A stretch of DNA of 5,585 bases. It comes from an uncultured Oscillospiraceae bacterium (GTDB lineage Bacteria > Bacillota_A > Clostridia > Oscillospirales > Oscillospiraceae). This document shows positions 1 through 5,585 of the stretch, piece by piece (positions within the stretch are counted from its first letter, which is position 1; each line of letters starts with the position of its first letter). Made by a program: the position numbers and the translations under genes. The stretch is from positions 1 through 5,585 of the forward strand of contig CAAEOU010000198.1 of the NCBI GenBank assembly GCA_900757695.1. The letters run 5' to 3'. The notes under the pieces were generated by a model. It searched no databases. It was not told the origin of the DNA and saw nothing but the letters and a program-made list of their open reading frames with translations.

Positions 1-1
1 T

Positions 2-697
2 AAAATTCATCGTATTTGGTTCAATACGGAGAGAATGGACAGAGAGGATCACTACAAAATCACATTATTCAGTCGCCCTCGTGTATCTATTCATGTGGAT
101 GAGTACATTTGGAGTTTCATCGAAGAAAACATTGTGAAGCCACACAAGCTTATGCGTAGTGAGAAGCATGAGTATCTGTTGGACATTGCGTTTGGCCAAT
201 TTGACCCGGCAAAACACCGATATTTTCCGCTTTCCTCATACAACGGCTTGCTTCGGGAAGGGGTCGAGATGGACAGCGCCAACAGAAGCTATTTCCGCGA
301 GGACTTTGCAGGCGGCAAAGATCGGACTACCTGGTTCTCTCCCAATAAAATATGGACAAACTGCGGCGACAAGGTTCTGAATGTGGACATCAAAGCTGCC
401 AATGTGAGCGAGAATATTACCCCCAGAGAATACGCAGATTTGCTTTTCGATGGAATTGGAGCAGCCTTAGTGTTCAATTTCAAAAGGCTCAAGCGCGAGG
501 AGTTTGATGGGCTGAAGCCCAAGATTGACTGGAGCATCGTAGAAAGCTTCCCCTTTCCCGCACCCTTTGAGGAACAGCGGTACATTGGGGATGAAGGCGA
601 AATTCATGTGTATTCCTGGGATGGCCGAAAGGAAACGACCCTTGTTGGTCCCTATTCCGTGCGGAAGTTGTACCTGGAGCATTTCAGAGAATCGTGA
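2..697 (+). CDS. Unrecognised soluble protein, immunity-island type, 5' end cut by window edge
   Basis: I do not recognise this family. The frame is open to the left edge. The first in-frame ATG is at 35, giving 220 aa, but the only purine-rich site (GGAGAG, 28-33) lies almost against that ATG, whereas the other complete genes here have 6-9 nt spacers. The upstream codons (KIHRIWFNTER) also look coding, so the true start is probably beyond the window; ATG 35 is the fallback. Counted from ATG 35, the protein is rich in aromatic residues (Trp 26, 100, 107, 166, 195), with FSRPRVSIHVDEYIW near the N-terminus, DRTTWFSPNKIWTNCGDK around 96-113, and an acidic, proline-containing ESFPFPAPFEEQRY at 170-183. 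No signal peptide, membrane segment or catalytic motif is visible, so it is probably cytosolic. GC is about 41% over 61-180, lower than the genes downstream. TGA at 695-697 precedes the next gene by 14 nt, and the Shine-Dalgarno site of that gene begins at the last base of this stop. A role as an immunity-like protein is inferred only from the neighbours. Confidence 0.7.
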   Translation, partial: KIHRIWFNTERMDREDHYKITLFSRPRVSIHVDEYIWSFIEENIVKPHKLMRSEKHEYLLDIAFGQFDPAKHRYFPLSSYNGLLREGVEMDSANRSYFREDFAGGKDRTTWFSPNKIWTNCGDKVLNVDIKAANVSENITPREYADLLFDGIGAALVFNFKRLKREEFDGLKPKIDWSIVESFPFPAPFEEQRYIGDEGEIHVYSWDGRKETTLVGPYSVRKLYLEHFRES

Positions 698-702
698 GGA
701 GG
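697..702 (+). promoter_or_regulatory. Shine-Dalgarno site that sets the GTG start of the 91-aa gene
   Basis: AGGAGG lies 9 nt before GTG 712. A longer in-frame reading from GTG 694 would put this site inside the coding region and would have no ribosome binding site of its own, so 712 is preferred. The site overlaps the last base of the upstream stop codon, which suggests translational coupling. Confidence 0.7.
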
Positions 703-711
703 AATTTTGCC

Positions 712-987
712 GTGCAAGTCTGGTCAAAGATGGATTTTGACACTGGAAAGGTCATTTTTCTGGATGCCACGCGAAAAGAAGATATGCTGCAAGTGGAATA
801 TCCGAACTGCTTTCTGCTGGATATGGGCTGGTATCAGGACAGATACATCATTTCTGTCATTCATAACTTCGATTGGGCGAATCCAGTCCAGCAGTATGAA
901 ACGACAGAAACAAATCAGCTTCCCAAGCTGTTGACGGAGGCGGTTCGCCTTGTGGAAAAGGAATCACAGTCTGCCGGAGCAAATTGA
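712..987 (+). CDS. Small unrecognised protein (91 aa), immunity-like, GTG start
   Basis: A 91-aa protein starting at GTG 712, chosen because of the perfect AGGAGG 9 nt upstream. I cannot name the family. The sequence suggests a small alpha/beta domain. A strand-like start runs from residue 3 to 17 (VWSKMDFDTGKVIFLD). A middle section carries YPNCFLLDMGWYQDRY at 30-45 followed by the hydrophobic strand IISVIHNF. DWANPV follows at 54-59. The end is a charged helix (LPKLLTEAVRLVEKE). No signal peptide or membrane helix is present. Local GC is about 44% (781-900). The gene lies 14 nt after the preceding gene and 13 nt before the next, so it belongs to the same transcript. Size, solubility and position would suit a toxin-neutralising or accessory immunity protein, but that is inference from context and nothing in the sequence proves it. 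Confidence 0.75.
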   Translation: MQVWSKMDFDTGKVIFLDATRKEDMLQVEYPNCFLLDMGWYQDRYIISVIHNFDWANPVQQYETTETNQLPKLLTEAVRLVEKESQSAGAN

Positions 988-988
988 A

Positions 989-993
989 AGAGG
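989..993 (+). promoter_or_regulatory. Shine-Dalgarno site setting ATG 1001
   Basis: AGAGG sits 7 nt before ATG 1001 and directly after the TGA of the upstream gene (985-987). It favours ATG 1001 over an in-frame GTG at 950, which would overlap the preceding gene by 38 nt. Confidence 0.6.
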
Positions 994-1000
994 TCTTGTT

Positions 1001-2005
1001 ATGAACGAGAATTTATTTCGCCCACAATTTGATACATTAAAACTGTCCGATAAGCTCTGGCTGATGCAGACGCTGGCGACTCGTTATAATTTGACATTCA
1101 AAGAACTGTACGCCTTTTCCCGCTGGGGACAAAGCTGCACCACCGGCCTGTTTGAAAAAGGTGGCCGGGAGTTTGTCTTTGTCCCAGGTGATACCGTGAT
1201 TCTTGGCTGGGAGGGCTTTGTCCAAGGGATGGACAAGGCCAACCAAGAGGAACTGGCGGATATGTTTGCGGAAATCGAATATGAGGGCACTGCGGAGGAA
1301 TTTCTCCGGCAGGGTATGACCCCAGTACGCCAGGTGACCATCGGCCCCATGTTTGTGGGCAGAAAGCTGGAGGAGATCGGCTGGGAAAGCGTACCTATGA
1401 ACGACCCTCGCATCACCGCCCACCCCGACTGGCTGGAGAACTTGCAGAAGTGGGCGGGCCAGAATAGCCAGAGTTTTGAGATACATGAAACTGTCCGCTT
1501 TGAACGCAATGGTGATAGCTGGCGAGCGTGGCTGTGCCATCCCATGACCTACGCAGAGTTTCAGCGATTCCTGTTGTGGGAGGTGGCAGCCAGCCTTCCC
1601 ACGCCGGATGAGTGGGCCTATCTGTGCGGAGGCGGATGCCGCACCCTGTTTCCCTGGGGGGATGGACTGGACCACAAGATGAAACTGCATCACTTTGAAA
1701 GCGAGGAAGATCAGGGCAAGCCATACGACATGGAGCAGGCTAACTTCTTTGGTCTGTCTATTGCCTACGACCCCTATAAGCGAGAGTTGGTAGACGGGAA
1801 AACATTGACCACCTGCGGCGGTGACGGTGGCTGCAATGTCTGCGGTGGCATGGGCCCTTTGCTTGGATATTTACCCTGTTCCCCTCACTGTAAACCGGAG
1901 GTTCGGGAAGATAACGAGATTCACAATGACTATGACTTTTTCCGTCCTGTTATCCGGGTGCAGACATCCGGGTGGAGAATGGTAATAGATAGAGCGCAAG
2001 AGTAA
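1001..2005 (+). CDS. Divergent SUMF1/FGE-fold (formylglycine-generating-enzyme-like) protein
   Basis: A 334-aa protein from ATG 1001. It carries the landmarks of the formylglycine-generating-enzyme/SUMF1 fold (PF03781-like, a C-type-lectin-like fold). FVFVPGDTVILG at 58-69 matches the usual F.LIPGG.F.MG entry motif. SLPTPDEWAYLCGGG...LFPWGDG at 198-222 matches the hallmark RLPTEAEWEYAARGG...YPWG. ANFFGL at 247-252 resembles the N.FGLYDM segment, and SGWRMV at 323-328 resembles the terminal GFR motif. The usual GNVWEW and RGGSW motifs are missing. In their place is a cysteine-rich stretch at 272-297 with Cys 272, 278, 281, 293 and 297. Known family members convert a sulfatase Cys to formylglycine, hydroxylate or sulfur-modify small molecules, or serve only as binding folds. 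No sulfatase is nearby. The N-terminal 55 residues are helical and unassigned. A binding or immunity-type role is suggested by the neighbours; catalysis is unproven. Confidence 0.72.
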   Translation: MNENLFRPQFDTLKLSDKLWLMQTLATRYNLTFKELYAFSRWGQSCTTGLFEKGGREFVFVPGDTVILGWEGFVQGMDKANQEELADMFAEIEYEGTAEEFLRQGMTPVRQVTIGPMFVGRKLEEIGWESVPMNDPRITAHPDWLENLQKWAGQNSQSFEIHETVRFERNGDSWRAWLCHPMTYAEFQRFLLWEVAASLPTPDEWAYLCGGGCRTLFPWGDGLDHKMKLHHFESEEDQGKPYDMEQANFFGLSIAYDPYKRELVDGKTLTTCGGDGGCNVCGGMGPLLGYLPCSPHCKPEVREDNEIHNDYDFFRPVIRVQTSGWRMVIDRAQE

Positions 2006-2009
2006 GGAG
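2004..2009 (+). promoter_or_regulatory. Shine-Dalgarno site for the LRR-NTF2 gene
   Basis: AAGGAG overlaps the TAA stop (2003-2005) of the preceding gene and lies 6 nt before ATG 2016, which indicates translational coupling. Confidence 0.65.
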
Positions 2010-2015
2010 TAAACT

Positions 2016-2975
2016 ATGGAATGGCCAAAACGGACACGAACAGCGGATTGGGAAAACGGTGTCCTAACTTTAGATGGAGAAAAGAAATTTGATATTCCGA
2101 AGCTGACCGCAGAGATCATGGAGCGGTTGGCCGGTTGCACCCTGGTGGGCGTCCATGTGAAAGGGTATCCGGTGACGGATGAACTGCTGGCCCCCTTTGC
2201 CGGGCATAAAAGCATGGTCAACTTCGGCGTGGAAAACGGCACCCTTACCGACGCCTGTTTCCCCGTTTTTTCCGCCATGCCCAAGCTGCGCATCCTGCTG
2301 CTGACCGGGAACGCCGGGATCGACGGCAGCGGCCTGTCCGCCCTGCAAGGCTGTAAGCTGGACCTGCTGACCCTTGACCACACTGGGCTGGATGATGCCG
2401 GTCTGCTCCAGGCAGCCTCCATCCCCAAGCTCTCTCATATCTGGATCGACCACACTGCTGTTACTTATGATGGACTACTGGCTGTCGCCGGCAACAACTA
2501 CATCAAGCCGGTGGCCCATGTGCAATTTACCAAGGAGCAGATGGAACACTTCTCCCAGCTCCAGCGGGAAAAGGCCAAAAAGCCCGTCCAGCTGGATGAG
2601 CAGGCAGCGTCGGAATGCCGCAGTGTGTTGTCCGCTTTCTTTGCCGAAATGACAGAATGGGAGCAGTACATGGAGCAGGTTGGGTTTGAAGATGCCGAGG
2701 CTGTGCCCCGCCTGCTGGCGATCTGGGAGAAGTATGTGAGCGAAAAGCCCCGTCTGGGCTATCGGCCTCTGGCCCTCTCATACAGCGCCCAGGGCACCTA
2801 CAACGGGGAAGAATTCCTTGACGCGGAGCAGATCACTAAGAATAAGCTCTACATCTACACCAGAGAGAAAAATACCAGCTTTGACCGCCGCTTTCTCATG
2901 AAGCGCGTGGGCGATGGTTGGATGATTGACGCGGTGCAGGAGCGGCTGAACGGCTGGCAGCGGACAGGATTGTAA
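2016..2975 (+). CDS. Leucine-rich-repeat protein with C-terminal NTF2-fold immunity-type domain
   Basis: A 319-aa protein with two recognisable parts. Residues about 36-165 form short leucine-rich repeats of 23-25 residues, each with the pattern L.D..L..L...KL..L.LD.T; repeat units begin near residues 77, 102, 125 and 149. This is the cysteine-containing/AMN1-like LRR style, a curved protein-binding surface. A charged helix at 172-190 links to residues about 192-315. That part resembles NTF2-fold immunity domains (Imm-NTF2 group): an amphipathic helix (SECRSVLSAFFAEMTEWE), then strands including KNKLYIYTRE at 275-284 and the hallmark RRFLMKRVGDGWMIDAVQER at 291-310, equivalent to YRFLLKK.DGKWLIDS. 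No signal peptide or membrane segment is visible, so it should act in the cytosol. GC is high (67% over 2281-2400). It is the strongest evidence in the window for a toxin-immunity role; the toxin partner is unknown. Confidence 0.75.
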   Translation: MEWPKRTRTADWENGVLTLDGEKKFDIPKLTAEIMERLAGCTLVGVHVKGYPVTDELLAPFAGHKSMVNFGVENGTLTDACFPVFSAMPKLRILLLTGNAGIDGSGLSALQGCKLDLLTLDHTGLDDAGLLQAASIPKLSHIWIDHTAVTYDGLLAVAGNNYIKPVAHVQFTKEQMEHFSQLQREKAKKPVQLDEQAASECRSVLSAFFAEMTEWEQYMEQVGFEDAEAVPRLLAIWEKYVSEKPRLGYRPLALSYSAQGTYNGEEFLDAEQITKNKLYIYTREKNTSFDRRFLMKRVGDGWMIDAVQERLNGWQRTGL

Positions 2976-2981
2976 GGGAGG
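2976..2981 (+). promoter_or_regulatory. Shine-Dalgarno site choosing ATG 2990 over ATG 2986
   Basis: GGGAGG lies immediately after the preceding TAA and 8 nt before ATG 2990. A competing ATG at 2986, with a 4-nt spacer, opens only four codons and stops at TAG 2998-3000, so 2990 is the productive start. Confidence 0.65.
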
Positions 2982-2989
2982 CATAATGG

Positions 2990-3559
2990 ATGATATATAG
3001 GTTTACGGAAGTATTAAACGATCTTGTTAATTATTTTCTCCTTGGTGACATTTTGTTGCTGGAGGACTGGAAGCAGGCAAATCATCTTTCAGATGATTTA
3101 GCGATGGAGTTTACCACAAACGAAAGCGGCGACAGGGTATTTGACGAAGGAATTGTAATCCCCATGACCGGTATTGAAAACTATCCCTATACCATATTGT
3201 TCAATCTCTCTGGTGATAGACCGGAGCTGTGCAAAGAAAGAAACCGATTGCAGCTTCGGAAAAGCGGTTATTCCCTCAAAGTAGCTCATAATATGCTGTT
3301 GCTTTTTACATGGCCGATATTGAAACAGTTTACTCCTGAAAAGGTGAAATATCTGATTTCTTATTATAGAGTGCATAATAAGCCGATGATTGAGCTTGAA
3401 AATGGCTGGTATCATATCGAGATTTTGGGCGGAGAAACCTTGCAGGACGGGGACTATGAACCTACATTTGAGTTTGTGATACAACCAGACACAAATGAAG
3501 AAGTCACCATAAATGCAGATATGAATTTTAGCTTTGAAATTACAAGCTCTGCTTATTAG
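2990..3559 (+). CDS. Unrecognised AT-rich 189-aa protein, immunity-island type
   Basis: A 189-aa protein from ATG 2990 that I cannot assign to a named family. The N-terminal 40 residues are helical (FTEVLNDLVNYFLLGDILLL, then EDWKQANHLSDDLAMEF). Next come DEGIVIPMTGIENYPYTILF at 52-71 and a strand-rich middle with NRLQLRKSGYSLKVAHNMLL at 85-104. The end is beta-strand-like: IELENGWYHIEILGGE at 134-149, EPTFEFVIQP at 157-166 and ADMNFSFEI at 176-184. The hydrophobic stretches are too short and too interrupted by charge to be membrane spans, and there is no signal peptide. GC is about 39% (3001-3540), far below the genes on either side, which suggests separate acquisition of this cassette. It lies 14 nt after the LRR-NTF2 gene and 41 nt before the TPR gene. 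The soluble beta-rich build fits an immunity or adaptor protein, by inference only. Confidence 0.75.
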   Translation: MIYRFTEVLNDLVNYFLLGDILLLEDWKQANHLSDDLAMEFTTNESGDRVFDEGIVIPMTGIENYPYTILFNLSGDRPELCKERNRLQLRKSGYSLKVAHNMLLLFTWPILKQFTPEKVKYLISYYRVHNKPMIELENGWYHIEILGGETLQDGDYEPTFEFVIQPDTNEEVTINADMNFSFEITSSAY

Positions 3560-3586
3560 TGAAACCTATCCCTACCGAAGATGGAA

Positions 3587-3592
3587 AAGGAG
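3587..3592 (+). promoter_or_regulatory. Shine-Dalgarno site setting ATG 3601
   Basis: AAGGAG lies 8 nt before ATG 3601. The frame could begin at GTG 3559, overlapping the upstream TAG by one base, but that start has no ribosome binding site and would place this one inside the gene. The 14 residues so added have no fold-like character. Confidence 0.65.
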
Positions 3593-3600
3593 ATTATGAT

Positions 3601-5451
3601 ATGGATTTATTGAAACAATGCCAGCAATGGTTTGAACAGGATGAAGCGCAGAAGGTAATCGACACCCTGGAAGCGATTCCTGCCGAGGAGCGCACCCCGG
3701 AACTGGACAGTGAGCTGGCCAAGGCATATATTGCCGTTGCACATATAGGAGAACGAGAGCCTTTTGAAAAGGCGCTGGAACTTCTGGCTCCCCATGAGGA
3801 GCATTTTGCCGAAGATCACTGCTGGAATTATCGGATCGCTTCCGCTTATTATTTTCTGGATGAGGAAGGTCCCGCCCTGCGTTACTTTGAAAAGGCCCTG
3901 AAAGCCCGCCCCGGAGACAAAGATACCCAGGAGTACATAGACGATTGCCGCCGTCGTTTGTCCCTGCCCCGTTTTGAAAAGAACTTCCGTGAAAGGACGC
4001 AGGAAGGATGGGCCGCCTTTTCTCAGATTGAGGCAGAACTGCGTCAAATCATAGATACGGACGAAACGCACCAGCGCGGCGAAGAACTGGTTGAAAAATG
4101 CGGGAATGCGCTCAAAACGGCCCTGCGTGATACTTCTTTTGAGCTGGGCTTCAATGGCGAAAAGTATGAATTGATCCTCAGTCCAGAGGGCCTTCGCTCC
4201 CGCCTGTTCCCGTTGGTGTACTTCCAGAAGCAGGCCCCAGAATCGGTGCTTGAGCATTGGAATATCTGGGTAGGCCGCCAGCCCTGTGAGGGGTTCGAGC
4301 TGCGGGCTGGAGAGATCGAAGTTCGGGCTGATGATGTGCAGATGTGGGCAGAGGAAACAGAGGATCATCAGGTAAGTCTGGTCCTTTACTGTGAAAAGCT
4401 GACCCCGATCTTGAAAGAGGACACAGACAAGGTCTGGTGGGCACTCTCTATGCTGGTGGATCAAACCATCGGAGAAGTTTCCGCTATCGCCTTTGTTGCT
4501 GGGTTTGATGTTTATGCTCAACCGAAAGACGAACCGGCCAAGCTGCTTTCCGAACTGCCGGAGTTGCTGCAAAGCATGGGGCTTTCTCTCTGGCGGGATG
4601 GCAGCGACTACTTGGAAAACAGTTATCTTGCCTATGAACTGGAACCGGTGGAGGACCCGGAGGCTGACTGGCGGCTGGATGTTTATACTGGAAGCTGCCG
4701 CCTGCCGGTGCTCATCAACGACTACCTGACTGCCCGCAGTGATATGGTGGATGAGTACCACAAGGATGGCATTGCCGCTGGATTCCTCCTGTACCCGCTG
4801 TCCGGTTTTACCGGTGAGGAACGAGTGAAAGCTATTCTGGATTTCCGGGATAACCTGCGGGATGCCATCCTACGGGATGCAGGAGAGGAAGCCGTGACCT
4901 TCCTGGGTGGGGCCACTGGTCTGTATTGTGGGTATCTGGATTTTATCGCCTGGGATCTGCCCGCTGTACTAACAGCGGCACAGGCATTCTTTGAGGGAAG
5001 CGACCTGCCCTATGCTCACTTCCACGCATTTCGGCGGGATGTGGGCGGTGTGCCGCTACTGGACGAGAAAGAACCGGAGCCTGATATTCATGAGGAAACT
5101 GGCTCCCTGCTCTCGGCAGAGGACATTGCAATGCTGGAATCCTTTGACGAAGGGACTTCCGGCTACTTCTGGAGAATGCTGCAATGGCTGGAAGATTTCA
5201 TCAAAAACGGCGTGGAAGAAGGAAAATTCACTGAAAAGCAGGCGCACCAGGATTTACAGATCGCCCTCTGGTACGCCTTTGCCTGCAATAACATTGATGA
5301 CTATATCCACTACTACCAGGCGGTTGAGTGGATGAAGGCTTCCGAGAAAAACGCCACGGGCTGCGCTACCTGGTACTACCGGTATTCTGTGGCGTTGATG
5401 TATTGCGGCAACCGTGGCCTACATTCTGGAGTGGTTTGGCATCCCCATTGA
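3601..5451 (+). CDS. TPR protein with DUF695-like central region, probably truncated at its C-terminus
   Basis: A 616-aa protein from ATG 3601. Residues 1-120 are tetratricopeptide-type helices; the clearest unit is CWNYRIASAYYFLDEEGPAL and onward to PGD (74-106). Residues about 125-480 form an alpha/beta region. GEKYELILSPEGLRSRLFPL at 186-204 followed by WNIWVGRQP resembles DUF695-type domains, and a later segment carries GFLLYPLSGFTGEE at 394-407 and FLGGATGLYCGYLDFIAWD at 434-452. After an acidic linker (487-510), a second helical block starts (GYFWRMLQWLEDF, ALWYAFACNNIDDYIHYYQA) and breaks off within the TPR helix WYYRYSVALMYCG at 591-603. The last 13 residues (NRGLHSGVVWHPH) have no TPR character and are read out of frame from the coding remnant that begins near 5399. 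Homologues I recall continue with more TPRs and a further domain, so this copy looks shortened by a deletion or frameshift. No signal peptide is present. The TPRs suggest protein binding; enzymatic activity is not evident. Confidence 0.75.
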   Translation: MDLLKQCQQWFEQDEAQKVIDTLEAIPAEERTPELDSELAKAYIAVAHIGEREPFEKALELLAPHEEHFAEDHCWNYRIASAYYFLDEEGPALRYFEKALKARPGDKDTQEYIDDCRRRLSLPRFEKNFRERTQEGWAAFSQIEAELRQIIDTDETHQRGEELVEKCGNALKTALRDTSFELGFNGEKYELILSPEGLRSRLFPLVYFQKQAPESVLEHWNIWVGRQPCEGFELRAGEIEVRADDVQMWAEETEDHQVSLVLYCEKLTPILKEDTDKVWWALSMLVDQTIGEVSAIAFVAGFDVYAQPKDEPAKLLSELPELLQSMGLSLWRDGSDYLENSYLAYELEPVEDPEADWRLDVYTGSCRLPVLINDYLTARSDMVDEYHKDGIAAGFLLYPLSGFTGEERVKAILDFRDNLRDAILRDAGEEAVTFLGGATGLYCGYLDFIAWDLPAVLTAAQAFFEGSDLPYAHFHAFRRDVGGVPLLDEKEPEPDIHEETGSLLSAEDIAMLESFDEGTSGYFWRMLQWLEDFIKNGVEEGKFTEKQAHQDLQIALWYAFACNNIDDYIHYYQAVEWMKASEKNATGCATWYYRYSVALMYCGNRGLHSGVVWHPH

Positions 5452-5485
5452 CACCGAGGAGGCTATCCGGGAACGGGACTGGTGA
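5399..5485 (+). pseudogene. Orphan C-terminal remnant of an unidentified gene, in a different frame from the TPR gene
   Basis: From 5399, just after an in-frame TGA at 5396-5398, the second frame reads a protein-like tail: CIAATVAYILEWFG, then IPIDTEEAIRERDW, ending at TGA 5483-5485. It has the amphipathic and charged make-up of a real C-terminus and stops 5 nt before the next ATG, as a true upstream operon gene would. It has no start codon or ribosome binding site. The TPR gene loses its family character at about 5407-5412, where this frame becomes sensible. The simplest reading is that a deletion joined the middle of the TPR gene to the end of another gene. A single-base indel in one longer protein is the alternative. 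Confidence 0.5.
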
Positions 5486-5490
5486 GCCCT

Positions 5491-5585
5491 ATGGCAGAAA
5501 AAGAACTGGCCCTTTGTGATGAGTGCGGAAGCCTGTTTTTCAAAGGCTCCTCACAGATGATGGGGCTGTGCCCGGAATGTGCCCA
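5491..5585 (+). CDS. Small double-CxxC zinc-ribbon protein, 3' end cut by window edge
   Basis: ATG 5491 opens a frame that runs off the window after 31 complete codons. It begins MAEKELALCDECGSLFF and continues to GLCPECA. Two CxxC knuckles (Cys 9/12 and Cys 27/30, 14 residues between them) make a rubredoxin-like zinc ribbon that would bind one Zn(II). The same pattern occurs in small Clostridia proteins of about 60-70 aa that have a second pair of CxxC motifs, but the rest of this one lies outside the window. The start is 5 nt after the TGA of the orphan tail, with only a weak purine-rich site (GGTGAG, 5481-5486), so translation probably depends on coupling to the upstream frame. The position suggests a last or accessory gene of the operon. 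A nucleic-acid- or protein-binding role is possible; none is shown. Confidence 0.65.
   Translation, partial: MAEKELALCDECGSLFFKGSSQMMGLCPECA

Noticed and set aside
1037..1693. A 218-codon minus-strand frame opposite the FGE-like gene
   Set aside because: The plus strand carries the FGE fold motifs here; the antisense product has no recognisable features and reflects the GC-rich third positions of the real gene.
1805..1900. Cysteine-rich segment of the FGE-like protein as a 4Fe-4S ferredoxin motif
   Set aside because: The spacing C-x5-C-x2-C-x11-C-x3-C does not match ferredoxin CxxCxxCxxxC patterns, and the segment sits inside an FGE-like fold.
1871..2428. A 185-codon minus-strand frame across the junction of the FGE-like and LRR genes
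   Set aside because: It is Ser/Pro/Arg-rich shadow sequence and spans the boundary of two well-supported plus-strand genes.
3560..3600. Possible promoter or terminator in the 41-nt gap before the TPR gene
   Set aside because: There is no hairpin with a T-run and no convincing -35/-10 pair; the gap holds mainly the Shine-Dalgarno site.
3607..4761. A 384-codon open frame on the minus strand opposite the TPR gene
   Set aside because: It lies wholly antisense to a gene with clear TPR features and a good ribosome binding site. Its translation is low-complexity and shows no motif.
5390..5420. Programmed ribosomal frameshift joining the TPR frame to the 5399-5485 frame
   Set aside because: I see no slippery heptamer or clear downstream hairpin, and the shift would have to occur after the TGA at 5396. 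A deletion or indel is simpler.

Overview
The window reads as part of one densely packed, plus-strand operon from a gut-type Clostridia (Oscillospirales/Ruminococcaceae-like) genome. The grounds are purine-rich Shine-Dalgarno sites before the starts, gaps of only 5-41 nt between genes, GC-ending codons in most genes, and protein families I associate with Faecalibacterium/Flavonifractor-type genomes. The taxonomic call is inference. Both ends cut through genes, so this may be an entire short contig.

Layout: (1) 2-697, 3' part of an unrecognised tryptophan-rich cytosolic protein, open at the left edge; (2) 712-987, a 91-aa unrecognised small protein with a GTG start; (3) 1001-2005, a divergent formylglycine-generating-enzyme-like (SUMF1/FGE fold) protein with an unusual cysteine cluster; (4) 2016-2975, leucine-rich repeats fused to a C-terminal NTF2-fold immunity-type domain; (5) 2990-3559, an AT-rich unrecognised 189-aa protein; (6) 3601-5451, a TPR protein with a central DUF695-like region that ends abruptly inside a second TPR block; (7) 5399-5485, an orphan 28-codon C-terminal remnant in another frame; (8) 5491 to the right edge, the start of a small double-CxxC zinc-ribbon protein.

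Together this looks like a stretch of a polymorphic-toxin immunity island: many unrelated, small to medium, soluble proteins without signal peptides, transcribed together, with changing base composition, one recognisable immunity-type domain and a visible rearrangement scar. No toxin gene (LXG, WXG100, Rhs or a nuclease tail) lies in the window, so the immunity role is inferred from context and from the NTF2-like domain. I see no tRNA, rRNA, CRISPR array, insertion sequence, promoter or terminator. No gene-free stretch exceeds about 45 bases.
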